Assembly: GCF_001899645.1 (NCBI RefSeq)
Contig: NZ_MKVV01000075.1
Coordinates: 1 to 64,000, forward strand
DNA length: 64,000 bases
Direction of reading: 5' to 3'
Source: Pseudonocardia sp. 73-21
GTDB taxonomy: Bacteria; Actinomycetota; Actinomycetes; Mycobacteriales; Pseudonocardiaceae
In this document: positions 49,573-59,683 of the stretch, in pieces
Numbering within the stretch: position 1 is the stretch's first letter
Layout: the number at the start of each line of letters is the position of its first letter
Program-made: the position numbers and the translations under genes
Notes under the pieces: model-generated
Seen by the model: the letters and a program-made list of their open reading frames with translations, nothing else
Told to the model about the DNA's origin: nothing
Database searches by the model: none

Positions 49573-49614
49573 CGTGCGCGGATATCAGTGCGGGAACACC
49601 GTTATCCGCGCACG
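49573..49614. repeat. 42-nt palindromic repeat, copy 5 (provides the cdd stop)
   Basis: CGTGCGCGGATATCAGTG ... CACCGTTATCCGCGCACG, between cdd and deoA. The cdd reading frame ends inside it (Pro-Val-Arg-Gly-stop), so the stop codon is contributed by the repeat. Confidence 0.93.
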
Positions 49615-49997
49615 GGGGGTAGGTCGTCGGGGCCGAACGCGTCCGGGAGCACCTCGCGCAGCGGCGCCGGCCCGTGGGGCGTGTCGATCAGGCAGTCGGG
49701 CCCGCCGAACTCGTACAGCACCTGGCGGCAGCGGCCACAGGGCATCAGCAGCTCGCCGGTGCCCGAGCGGCACGCGACGGCGACGAACCGACCACCGCCG
49801 GTGAGCCGCAGCTGCCCGGCCATCGTGCACTCGGCGCACATGCCCAGGCCGTACGAGGCGTTCTCGACGTTGCACCCGGTGACGACGCGCCCGTCGTCGC
49901 AGACCGCCGCGGCGCCCACGTCGAGGTGGGAGTACGGCGCGTAGGCCGATCCGGCCGCCACGACCGCCGTCGCCCGCAGCGCTTCCCAGTCGATCAT
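49602..49997 (-). CDS. cdd: Cytidine deaminase
   Basis: A 131-residue zinc cytidine deaminase: AYAPYSHLDVGAAAVCDDG, GCNVENASYGLGMCAECTMAGQLR (the N-V-E-N-A-S and C-A-E zinc/catalytic motif) and LLMPCGRCRQVLYEF (P-C-x-x-C zinc pair). Deaminates cytidine and deoxycytidine to the uridines. Start ATG 49997; it is eight bases downstream of the BMP lipoprotein stop, so they are one operon. The last residues (PPVRG) come from a palindromic repeat; the family end (EL-type) may have been replaced. Confidence 0.95.
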   Translation of the reverse strand: MIDWEALRATAVVAAGSAYAPYSHLDVGAAAVCDDGRVVTGCNVENASYGLGMCAECTMAGQLRLTGGGRFVAVACRSGTGELLMPCGRCRQVLYEFGGPDCLIDTPHGPAPLREVLPDAFGPDDLPPVRG

Positions 49998-50005
49998 CAA
50001 GCTCC

Positions 50006-51151
50006 TCAGGAGGTGGGCGTGGTGGCGACCTTGATGGTGCCGTTGACGATGCCCGTCGCGTAGGCCACGAGGTACGGCTGGATGTCGTCGATCATGCCAC
50101 CGGAGGTCGCGTAGCCGACGCCGCCGTCGCCCAGGTCGAACCGCAGCGGGATGGTCGAGAGATCGCCGGCGGCCACGGCGTTGATGTAGTCGTAGACGGC
50201 CGTGTCGATGCGCTTGAGCGCCGACGTCATGATCACCGGCCGGAACGGGGCGTAGCCGGGCGCGAGGTACTGGTCGGCGTCGACGCCGATGGCCCGCCTG
50301 CCCGCCGCCTGCGCCGCCTGGAACACACCCTTGCCCGACGCCCCCGCGGCGCCGTAGACGATGTCGGCGCCCCGGTCGTACTGGTCCTTCGCGAGCGACC
50401 GGGCCTTCTCGGGGTCGTTGAAGCCGCTGCGGTCGTCCGCCGGGCTCACGTACGCGACGTCCACCGTGATGTCCGGGGCCACGTACTTCGCGCCCTGCAC
50501 GTAGCCGGCCTCGAACTTCTGGACGCCCGGCGTGCGGGCCCCGCCGACGAACCCGACGTGGCACGCGGTGGTCTTCAGCGCGGCGGCTGCCCCCACCAGG
50601 AACGAGCTCTGCTCCTCCGCGAAGACGAGCGGCGTGACGTTCGGCAGCACGACGGAGTCGTCGTCGACGATCGCGAACTTCACCGCCGGGTGCGCCGTGG
50701 CGGCCGCCCGCACCGCGGACGCATAGGTGGAGCCCACCGCGATGACGGGGTTGTAGCCGTCGGCCACGAGCTGGTCGAGCCGGGCGGCCGCCGCCGCGTC
50801 GCCCTCGCCGGTGGCCGCGGCGAGCTCGCGCGTGTCGGCCCGGACGAGGCCGAGCTGCGCGGCCGCGCGGTCGAGGCCCGCCGCGGCGGTGTCGCTGAAC
50901 GAGCCGTCGCCGCGGCCACCGATGTCGTACGCGACACCCACGCGCAGCGCGGACGCATTCGACCGCGGGAGCGGCGGGGGCAGGGTCGGCGTGGTGCCCG
51001 CGCTGATCCCCTGCGGTGTGGGCCGTTTGGCGCAGGCCGTGCTGCCCTGCGGAGGCGGCCCGGCGCAGCCCGCCACCGCCAGCACGACGGCCAGTACGAC
51101 GGCCGCCACGGCCCGGGCTCCACGTCCGGTCGGTACCGGGCTGCTCGACAC
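50006..51151 (-). CDS. BMP-family nucleoside-binding lipoprotein (1)
   Basis: A 381-residue PBP1-like BMP/PnrA lipoprotein: N-terminal signal with lipobox VLAVAGC, then VGVAYDIGGRGDGSFSDTAAAGLDRAA (BMP substrate region; GSFSD), VIAVGSTYASAV, PVIMTSALKRIDTAVYDYI. BMP proteins are the solute-binding parts of purine and pyrimidine nucleoside ABC importers. GTG 51151 is the start. First gene of the bmp-cdd-deoA unit, divergent from a second BMP gene by 193 bases. Confidence 0.92.
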   Translation of the reverse strand: MSSSPVPTGRGARAVAAVVLAVVLAVAGCAGPPPQGSTACAKRPTPQGISAGTTPTLPPPLPRSNASALRVGVAYDIGGRGDGSFSDTAAAGLDRAAAQLGLVRADTRELAAATGEGDAAAAARLDQLVADGYNPVIAVGSTYASAVRAAATAHPAVKFAIVDDDSVVLPNVTPLVFAEEQSSFLVGAAAALKTTACHVGFVGGARTPGVQKFEAGYVQGAKYVAPDITVDVAYVSPADDRSGFNDPEKARSLAKDQYDRGADIVYGAAGASGKGVFQAAQAAGRRAIGVDADQYLAPGYAPFRPVIMTSALKRIDTAVYDYINAVAAGDLSTIPLRFDLGDGGVGYATSGGMIDDIQPYLVAYATGIVNGTIKVATTPTS

Positions 51152-51344
51152 CGGCTGGACGCTAGCGGACCGCCTCCCGCGGCCGCCCGGCGCCGGAGAC
51201 CGCGCTACGCAGAGTGACGATCACTGGTCCGCAACGATCAGGTGACAACCGACGGAGCCCGATGACCACCCCCAGTTCGACCGTTAGCGTGGCCAATTCG
51301 GGCTCTACAGGCGGAGTCCGGGCGCCTTGTAGAGGAGAACTGTC

Positions 51345-52436
51345 TTGGCCGCTTCACGTGGAGTGACGATCGGAACCCTCGCGGTGGTGAGCGCGCTCGC
51401 GCTGGCCGCATGCGGGAGCAAGCCCGCCGACACCGGCGGTTCCACCTCCGCCTCGGGCGCCGCGGGTGCGGAGTTCACCGCGTGCATGGTCCTCGACACC
51501 GGCGGCGTCGACGACAAGTCGTTCAACCAGTCGTCGTACGCGGGCATGACCGCGGCGGCCGCGGCGAACCCGAACATCAAGGTCTCGTACGTGCCGTCCA
51601 ACACGGCCAACGACTACACGCCGAACCTGCAGGCCGAGGTCAACAAGAAGTGCAGCACGGTCATCGCCGTGGGCGGGCTGATGGCCGACAACGTCAAGGC
51701 GGTCGCGGCGGCGAACCCGAAACAGCAGTTCGCCGAGGTCGACAGCTCGTCGGGAGCGCCGAACGTCTACGGCCTGCAGTTCAACACCGCCCAGGGCGGC
51801 TTCCTCGGCGGCTACCTCGCGGCGGGCATGTCGAAGACCGGCAAGGTCGCCACGTGGGGCGGGCTCAACATCCCGCCGGTCACGATCTACATGGACGGCT
51901 TCTGGGAGGGCGTGCAGTACTACAACGCCCAGAAGGGCAAGACCGTCCAGGTGCTCGGCTGGGACGAGAACAACCAGAAGGGCGGCACGTTCGCCGGTAG
52001 CTTCACCGACCAGAACAAGGGCAAGCAGATCAGCCAGACGTTCATCCAGCAGGGCGCCGACATCATCTTCCCGGTGGCCGGCGGTGCGGGCCTCGGAGCG
52101 GGCGCCGCGGCGCAGGGCTCCAACGGCGTGGCGAACGTCATCTGGGTGGACACCGACGGCTGCGTCTCGGCCGCGCAGTACTGCCAGTACTTCATCAGCA
52201 GCGTGACGAAGAACCTGACCGGCGCGGTGCAGACCTACCTCACCGCGGCCGCGGGCGGCACGTTCCCGACGGGCAACTACGTCGGTGACCTGAAGAACGA
52301 CGGCACCGGCCTCGCACCGTACAACCAGTTCGAGTCGAAGGTCCCGGCCGAGCTGACCACCGAGATCAACCAGGTCAAGGCGGACATCATCTCGGGCAAG
52401 ATCACCATCAAGTCGCCGAGCCAGCCGAAGAGCTGA
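51345..52436 (+). CDS. BMP-family nucleoside-binding lipoprotein (2)
   Basis: A 363-residue lipoprotein: TTG start at 51345 (MAASRGVTIGTLAVVSALALAACGS), lipobox ALAAC at the end of the signal peptide, AGAGGAG eight bases before the start. BMP motifs: VLDTGGVDDKSFNQSSYAGM, VGGLMADNVKAVAAANPKQ and ADIIFPVAGGAGLGAG, WVDTDGC. It is the binding protein of the downstream importer. Codon use is normal, and the rare TTG start may limit expression. Confidence 0.93.
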   Translation: MAASRGVTIGTLAVVSALALAACGSKPADTGGSTSASGAAGAEFTACMVLDTGGVDDKSFNQSSYAGMTAAAAANPNIKVSYVPSNTANDYTPNLQAEVNKKCSTVIAVGGLMADNVKAVAAANPKQQFAEVDSSSGAPNVYGLQFNTAQGGFLGGYLAAGMSKTGKVATWGGLNIPPVTIYMDGFWEGVQYYNAQKGKTVQVLGWDENNQKGGTFAGSFTDQNKGKQISQTFIQQGADIIFPVAGGAGLGAGAAAQGSNGVANVIWVDTDGCVSAAQYCQYFISSVTKNLTGAVQTYLTAAAGGTFPTGNYVGDLKNDGTGLAPYNQFESKVPAELTTEINQVKADIISGKITIKSPSQPKS

Positions 52437-52452
52437 CGCAGGCGGGGCGACG

Positions 52453-52497
52453 ACCGCCCGCGCGGGAGAGGTCTGTGGCACTCTCCCCGCGGGCGGT
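52453..52497 (+). promoter_or_regulatory. Intra-operon hairpin (attenuator or processing stem)
   Basis: ACCGCCCGCGCGGGAGAG paired to CTCTCCCCGCGGGCGGT (one bulge), a ~17-bp stem between the BMP gene and the ATPase gene. It could reduce transcription into the transporter or stabilise the BMP mRNA, giving more binding protein. Confidence 0.65.
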
Positions 52498-52529
52498 TTC
52501 GCTTGTCGAGGGGAAGGCTGGCACCACAC

Positions 52530-54057
<1,528 letters not shown>

Positions 54058-54068
<11 letters not shown>

Positions 54069-55326
54069 GGTGACCGGGCCGCCGTCGAACGTCGAAGACG
54101 GGGACACGGGGGGCAGTCCGCCCGGCGCCCTCGGCCGCGCCGTGCGCGCCGTCCGCGACGGCAACACGCTGGTGATCACCCTGTTGGCGTTCGTGTGCGC
54201 GATCGTGGTCGGCGCGGTGCTGATCGTGATCGCCGACGAGGACACGCGCACGGCGGCGGGTTACTTCTTCGCCTATCCACCCGACATGCTGGGCGCGGCG
54301 TGGAACGCGGTCTCGTCCGGATACGCGGCGCTGTTCGAGGGGTCGGTGTTCAACCCCGACTCGCTCACCGCGGGTTCCACCATCGCGGTGCTGGGCCCGA
54401 TCTCCGACACCCTGTTCAACGCGGCACCCCTGATCCTGGGCGGGCTGGCGGTCGGGCTCGCGTTCCGGGCCGGGCTGTTCAACATCGGCGGGCAGGGCCA
54501 GCTGATCGCCGGGGCCATCTGCGCGGGCTACGTCGGCTTCGCCTGGGACCTGCCGGTGGTGCTGCACCTGCTCGCCGCGCTGGTGGCGGGGGTCATCGGA
54601 GGCGCGGTCTGGGGCGGTATCGCGGGCTGGCTCAAGGCCCGCACCGGGGCCCACGAGGTGATCTCCACGATCATGCTCAACTACGTGGCCCTCTACCTCC
54701 TGTTCTACCTGCTCAGCGTGGGCGGGTTCCAGGCGGAGAACTCCAACCAGGCGATCTCGCGGCCCGTCGAGGAGAACGCCCGGCTGCCCCACCTGCTCGG
54801 CTCGAGCCTGTCGGTCAACGCGTCGCTGATCCTCGCCCTGCTCGCGGCGCTGGGGTGCTGGTGGCTGCTGACCCGTTCCACGCTCGGCTTCCGGCTGCGC
54901 GCCGTGGGCGCCAACCAGTTCGCGGCGCGGACCGCGGGCATGAGCGTCCCGAGCAGCTACATCACGGTGATGCTGCTGTCGGGCGCCCTGTCCGGGCTGG
55001 CCGGTTGCGCGCAGATCCTCGGCGGCAACAACCCGGCGCTCACCGGTGACGTCGACGCCAACATCGGCTTCGACGCGATCACCGTGGCGCTGCTCGGCCG
55101 GGCGAGCCCCGGGGGCACGGTGCTGGCCGGCATCCTGTTCGGCGGGCTGCGCGCGGGCGCGGTCAAGATGCAGTCCGACACCGGCATCCCCACCGAGATC
55201 GTGCAGGTCATCCAGTCGGTCATCGTGCTGTTCATCGCCGCCCCGTCGCTGATCCGGGCGATCTTCCGGCTGCGCGAGACGCGCGGCGGCGGCGTCACCA
55301 CGCTCGCGAAGGGGTGGAACGGGTGA
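54058..55326 (+). CDS. Nucleoside ABC transporter permease 1 (BPD_transp_2 type)
   Basis: A 422-residue inner-membrane permease with about eight to ten helices. Family motifs of the branched-chain/nucleoside permease: ADALFN-like NAAPLILGGLAVGLAFRAGLFNIGGQGQLIAGAI, then a cytoplasmic GGAVWGGIAGWLKARTGAHEVISTIMLNYVA, RLRAVGANQFAARTAGM and LLGRASPGGTVLAGILFGGLRAGA. ATG 54058; overlaps the ATPase. YufP/NupB-like. Confidence 0.93.
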
Positions 55327-55396
55327 GTGGGCTTGCGAACGAACAATTGACGCAGCACCTCGGCCAGAGCCGACCGAGCGGCAGCGAGGGAGTGCG

Positions 55397-56704
55397 ATGA
55401 CAACCATCGCTCCCGAGGAGGAACTCGTCGTCATCCGGCCCGTCGTGGCGCTCGGCGTGCCGCTGCGCTCCCGGCTGATCGCGGGCATCACGGTGGTGGT
55501 GGCCGGCCTGGTCTGCGTGCTGGCCTGGGGCCTGGGCGCCAACCCCGGCAGCGCCGACTTCTCGCTGACCGCCGCGGGCGACACGTTCGCGATCCCCGAC
55601 CTGAAGCTGCCCGCCGCGGGCACGGCGATCGTGCTCGGCGTCATCGTGATCGCGCTGGGGCTGTTCCACGCGGTCCGCGGGTTCAGCAAGCGGCAGATGC
55701 GCTGGGTCCTCCTCGTCGTCCTGCTGCTGTTCGTGATCGCGTTCCTGTGCTGGGCCAGCACCGGCAGCCCCGGCAACCCGCTCAACATCCCCGGGTTGCT
55801 GCAGAACACGTTGCTGCTGGCCACACCACTCATCCTGGGCGCGCTGGCCGGCATCCTGTGCGAGCGCACCGGTGTGATCAACGTGGCCATCGAGGGCCAG
55901 TTCCTCGCCGGCGCGTTCGCGGGTGCACTGGGGGCGTCGGTGGCCCACAGCCTGGGCGTCGGCGTGATCTCCGGGATGGTCGCGGGCGGCCTCATGGGCG
56001 CGCTGCTCGCCGTCTTCGCGATCAAGTACGTGGTGAACCAGGTCGTGCTGGGCGTGGTGATCAACGCGTTCGCGCTGGGGATCACCGGGTTCGGCTACGA
56101 CGCGCTGATGCAGTCCGACCCGTCCGCGTACAACGAGCCGGGCTTCTTCGCGCCGATCCGGATCCCGGTCCTCGCCGACATCCCCGTGATCGGCCAGCTG
56201 TTCTTCAACGTCAACATCATCGTCTACATGACGTACATCCTGATCATCGTCATCGACGTGGCGCTGTTCCGCACGCGATGGGGACTGCGGACGCGGGCGG
56301 TCGGCGAGCACCCGAAGGCCGCCGACACCGTCGGGATCAAGGTGCTCCGCACCCGCTACCGCAACGTGATCATGGGCGGCGTCGTGGCCGGGCTGGGCGG
56401 CGCGTTCCTGACCATCGGCGCCATCGGCGGGTTCACCAAGGACATCTCCTCGGGCAAGGGCTTCATCGCGTTGGCCGCGGTGATCTTCGGCAAGTGGAGC
56501 CCGCGCGGCGCGATCGGGGCGGCCCTGCTGTTCGGCTTCGCCGACGCCCTGCAGAGCCTGCTGTCGGTGGCCGGCACCCCGGTGCCCATCCCGTCCAACT
56601 TCCTGCTCATGCTTCCCTATCTCGCAACGCTCTTCGCGGTGGCCGGGCTCGTGGGCCGGGTCCAGGCCCCGGCCGCCGACGGAGAGCCCTACGTGAAGGG
56701 CTGA
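55397..56704 (+). CDS. Nucleoside ABC transporter permease 2 (BPD_transp_2 type)
   Basis: A 435-residue permease with an extra hydrophobic N-terminal part. Core: ATPLILGALAGILCERTGVINVAIEGQFLAGAFAGAL, VVNQVVLGVVINAFALGITGF, GLRTRAVGEHPKAADTVGI, LGGAFLTIGAIGGF, RGAIGAALLFGFADALQSLL. It pairs with permease 1 (YufQ/NupC-like). ATG 55397 follows GAGGGAG in the 70-base gap; the first permease stop lies at 55326. Confidence 0.93.
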   Translation: MTTIAPEEELVVIRPVVALGVPLRSRLIAGITVVVAGLVCVLAWGLGANPGSADFSLTAAGDTFAIPDLKLPAAGTAIVLGVIVIALGLFHAVRGFSKRQMRWVLLVVLLLFVIAFLCWASTGSPGNPLNIPGLLQNTLLLATPLILGALAGILCERTGVINVAIEGQFLAGAFAGALGASVAHSLGVGVISGMVAGGLMGALLAVFAIKYVVNQVVLGVVINAFALGITGFGYDALMQSDPSAYNEPGFFAPIRIPVLADIPVIGQLFFNVNIIVYMTYILIIVIDVALFRTRWGLRTRAVGEHPKAADTVGIKVLRTRYRNVIMGGVVAGLGGAFLTIGAIGGFTKDISSGKGFIALAAVIFGKWSPRGAIGAALLFGFADALQSLLSVAGTPVPIPSNFLLMLPYLATLFAVAGLVGRVQAPAADGEPYVKG

Positions 56705-56706
56705 GG

Positions 56707-57159
56707 ATGAACGAGGCGGTCGTGACGATCGACGCCACTCCCGAGCGGGTCTGGGAGCTGGTCACGGACATCACGAAGATGGGCGAGTGGAGTCCGGAGA
56801 ACACCGGTGGCCGCTGGATCAGCGGCACGGGCCCGGCGGTCGGCGCCCGGTTCATCGGCTTCAACGCCCACGGCTGGCTGCGCTGGCCCACCCGCTGCCG
56901 GGTGGTGGAGTGCGAACGGCCGTCGCGGTTCGCGTTCACGGTGGCCGAGAGCGCGATGACGTGGGGCTGGCGCCTCGAGCCCGACGGCGCCGGCACCCGC
57001 CTGACCCAGTGGCGCGAGCACACCTCCACGCCGAACATCGCGGTGAAGGCGCTCGTGGCCAGCGGGATCCTGGGCAAGGACCGCGAGACCCTGATGGTCG
57101 ACGGCATGCACCGCACCCTGGCCCGCCTGAAGGCCCACGCGGAGAGCACAAGGGTCTGA
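56707..57159 (+). CDS. SRPBCC-family (Polyketide_cyc2-type) lipid/ligand-binding protein
   Basis: A 150-residue START/Bet v1-like protein: MNEAVVTIDATPERVWELVTDITKMGEWSPENTGGRW is the typical start, followed by GFNAHGWLRWPTRCRVVECERPSRFAFTV and GWRLEPDGAGTRLTQWREHT. Ligand unknown. Two bases after permease 2 (tgaggatg), so it may be part of the transporter operon, where it has no obvious role. Followed by three 22-nt repeats. Confidence 0.9.
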   Translation: MNEAVVTIDATPERVWELVTDITKMGEWSPENTGGRWISGTGPAVGARFIGFNAHGWLRWPTRCRVVECERPSRFAFTVAESAMTWGWRLEPDGAGTRLTQWREHTSTPNIAVKALVASGILGKDRETLMVDGMHRTLARLKAHAESTRV

Positions 57160-57167
57160 CCCACCCC

Positions 57168-57234
57168 GGCGAGTCGGCGGTTCCGAGCCCGCGAGTCGGC
57201 GGTTCCGAGCCCGCGAGTCGGCGCTTTCGGGTCG
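57168..57234 (+). repeat. 22-nt repeat locus 7: three tandem units
   Basis: GCGAGTCGG at 57169, 57191 and 57213: exact 22-base spacing; unit CGCGAGTCGGCGGTTCCGAGCC. Starts nine bases after the SRPBCC stop and runs in its sense direction; GTGAGTTCGCC follows at 57242. Confidence 0.95.
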
Positions 57235-57276
57235 TCGTGGCGTGAGTTCGCCCGCCGGCGTAGCTAGGGTTCGGGG

Positions 57277-58431
57277 ATGTCGGCCGTGGGGGCGTGGGCG
57301 TCGGTGGTGGCGCTCGTCGCCGCGTTGACCGCGCCGGTGGCCGGCGCCACCGGGTGCGCGGGGCAGCAGGTGCCCTCGCCACCGGCCGCGCGGGAGGAGA
57401 CCGGTGTCGCACCGGCGCCCCTCCCGTGGCCCGTCGCACCCGTCGGCGGGACGGCGATGGGGGCCTGCGGCGACGTCGGCCCCGCCGCACCGCCCACCGT
57501 CACCGTCGCGTCCTACGTCGTGGCCGATCTCGACACCGGTGCCGTCCTGGCCGCCCGCGCGCCCCACGAGCGGCAGCGCCCGGCGTCGACGTTGAAGATC
57601 CTGACGTCGCTGGTGGTCCTGCGGAAGCTCGACCCCGACCGGGTCGTCGACGGCACCGCGACGGACCTGCGGATCGACGGCAGCAAGGTCGGGGTCGGGC
57701 CGGGTGGGCACTACACCGTCCGTCAGCTGCTGCAGGGGCTGCTGCTGAACTCCGGCAACGACGCCGCCGAGGCGCTGGCCCGCGCGATGGGCGGCGACGC
57801 GGCCACCGTCACCGCGATGGCCGACGCGGCGAAGGGGCTCGGGGCGCTCGACACGCGGCCCGCCACACCGTCCGGACTCGACGGGCCGGGGATGGCGACG
57901 TCGGCCTACGACCTCGCGCTGGTGTTCCGGGCGGCGATGCGCGAGCCGTTGTTCGCGTCCACCATCGCCACCCGCCAGGTGCCGTTCCCCGGCTACGGCG
58001 ACCATCCCGGCTTCGTCGTCTCGAACACCGACCAGTTCCTGCCGAACTACCCGGGCGCGATCGCCGGTAAGTCCGGGTTCACCGACGGCGCACGGCACAC
58101 GCTCGTGGTGGCCGCGCAGCGCGGTGGGCACCGGCTGCTGGCGGTGCTGGTCCGGGGCGAGCAGCGGCCCGTCCCGATGTGGAAGCAGGCCGCCGCACTG
58201 CTGGACCAGGCGTTCGCGCTGCCGGCCGGGACGGCGCCGGTCGGGACACTGGTGGACGGGCCACCCCCGGCGACGACGGTGCCCGCCGCCGCCCCCGCCG
58301 CGGCAGCAACCCCGCCGTCGACGGCGGGCGGCACGGACTGGCTGGGGCCGGTCGGAGGAGGAGCCGCCGGGGTGGTCGTCGTGGGGCTGGGCGCGCTGGT
58401 CGTCGTGGCCCGGCGCCGTCCCCGGGGCTGA
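57277..58431 (+). CDS. D-alanyl-D-alanine carboxypeptidase (low-molecular-mass PBP)
   Basis: A 384-residue DacA/PBP5-type S11 peptidase. Signal peptide at the N-terminus; SxxK in RPASTLKILT (catalytic Ser); SxN in LNSGNDAAEAL; KTG motif as GKSGFTDGA (KSG). A C-terminal hydrophobic helix (VGGGAAGVVVVGLGALVVV) after a Pro/Ala-rich segment anchors it to the membrane. It trims terminal D-Ala from peptidoglycan. The start is ATG 57277. Followed by 22-nt modules and the convergent YihY gene. Confidence 0.94.
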   Translation: MSAVGAWASVVALVAALTAPVAGATGCAGQQVPSPPAAREETGVAPAPLPWPVAPVGGTAMGACGDVGPAAPPTVTVASYVVADLDTGAVLAARAPHERQRPASTLKILTSLVVLRKLDPDRVVDGTATDLRIDGSKVGVGPGGHYTVRQLLQGLLLNSGNDAAEALARAMGGDAATVTAMADAAKGLGALDTRPATPSGLDGPGMATSAYDLALVFRAAMREPLFASTIATRQVPFPGYGDHPGFVVSNTDQFLPNYPGAIAGKSGFTDGARHTLVVAAQRGGHRLLAVLVRGEQRPVPMWKQAAALLDQAFALPAGTAPVGTLVDGPPPATTVPAAAPAAAATPPSTAGGTDWLGPVGGGAAGVVVVGLGALVVVARRRPRG

Positions 58432-58446
58432 CATCGTGGGGAGAAC

Positions 58447-58593
58447 GGCGAACTCACCGCGTGGAAGCGGCGACCTCGCGGGGTGAGATGGCGAACCCGC
58501 CGAGTCGGATCGGTCTACGTGCGCGCACCCACAGCCCGACTCGCGCGCACGTAGACCCCGACTCGCGCGCATCCACACCCCGACTCGCGGGGT
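58447..58593 (-). repeat. 22-nt repeat locus 8: two module types
   Basis: GGCGAACTC-like modules at 58447, 58469 and 58490 (spacing 22, 21), then CCCGACTCG at 58535, 58557 and 58579 (spacing 22, 22), ending seven bases from the yihY stop at 58601. The latter is in the sense direction of yihY. Confidence 0.95.
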
Positions 58594-58600
58594 TTGTGCG

Positions 58601-59680
58601 TCAGCGGCGGCGGCCCAGGAGAAAGCGGCCGCCCAGCAGCCCGCCGACCAGGCCCGCACCCAGGAGGCCGGCCGCCGTGCCGCCGCTCGGGCCCGAGCGC
58701 ACCACCAGCTCCGAGTGGATCACCGCCGGCCCCGGGACCTCCACCGGCTCCTCGTGCTCGTTCTCCCGCGACGTGGCCGCCCACGCCGTGACGAAGAGGA
58801 TGAAGCGCGAGGCGAAGAACGCGAAGACGAGCAGACCGATGAACGGGCCGATGATCTTTCCCGCCGGCGACCCCGTGACCGTCGACAGGTACACGACCAT
58901 CACCTGCTTGAGCACCTCGAACCCGACCGCGCCCAGCACCGCCGCCTTGGCCGCACTGCGCAGCGTCGCGTGCTCGCGGGGCAGGCGGGCGATCACCCAC
59001 AGGAAGATCAGCCAGTTGGCCACCAGGCCGAGCACGACGCCCAGCACCCCGAGGAGGACCTTCGCCCACGTCTGCTCCGAGAGCCCGACGAACTCGAGGA
59101 CCGACGTGGCGAATCCCGACGCCAGCCCGGTGATCGCGAACGAGCCGACCATCGCGATCCCGAGGCCGACCAGGGTGAGCAGGTCGAACAGCGTCTTCTT
59201 CAGGATCGGCGGGGCGGTCGGGACCTGACCCCACTGCTCCGACAGGGCCTCCCGCAGGTTCGACATCCAGCCGATCCCGGTGTAGATCGCACCGAGCAGA
59301 CCGAAGATCCCGATCGTGTTCCGGGACTTCGTGGCCTCCGCGATGATCGGGTTGATGATCGTGTCGAGGCCGGCGGGCAGGTTCTTGCTGATGCCCGCCT
59401 GGAGCTGGTCGATCAGGTCGGGCTGCAGGAACAGCACGTAGCCCAGCGCGGCCACCGCCACCAGGATCAGCGGGAACAGCGCCAGCACGCTGAAGTACGT
59501 GACGGCCGCGGCGTAGTGGTCGCCGTGCCGCTCGGTGTAGCGCGCACCCGCTCGCACGAGGTGGTCGAGCCACTCGTAGCGGTCCCGGAACTGCTGGAAC
59601 TTCGACGGCTCGGCGGGCTTCTCCGCCGCCTTCGCACGCACCTCGTCGGCGTCCCTGTCCACAACGGCGGTCATACCCAT
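58601..59680 (-). CDS. YihY/BrkB family inner-membrane protein
   Basis: A 359-residue membrane protein with six helices: GDHYAAAVTYFSVLALFPLILVAVAALG (family start), LREALSEQWGQVPTAPPILKKTLFDLLTLVGLGIAM, LPREHATLRSAAKAAVLGAVGFEVLKQ and a last helix before the cytosolic tail (LLGAGLVGGLLGGRFLLGRRR). Formerly named RNase BN/virulence factor BrkB. Function is not settled, possibly transport. Three bases from trpS, same strand. Confidence 0.92.
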   Translation of the reverse strand: MGMTAVVDRDADEVRAKAAEKPAEPSKFQQFRDRYEWLDHLVRAGARYTERHGDHYAAAVTYFSVLALFPLILVAVAALGYVLFLQPDLIDQLQAGISKNLPAGLDTIINPIIAEATKSRNTIGIFGLLGAIYTGIGWMSNLREALSEQWGQVPTAPPILKKTLFDLLTLVGLGIAMVGSFAITGLASGFATSVLEFVGLSEQTWAKVLLGVLGVVLGLVANWLIFLWVIARLPREHATLRSAAKAAVLGAVGFEVLKQVMVVYLSTVTGSPAGKIIGPFIGLLVFAFFASRFILFVTAWAATSRENEHEEPVEVPGPAVIHSELVVRSGPSGGTAAGLLGAGLVGGLLGGRFLLGRRR

Positions 59681-59683
59681 CCC

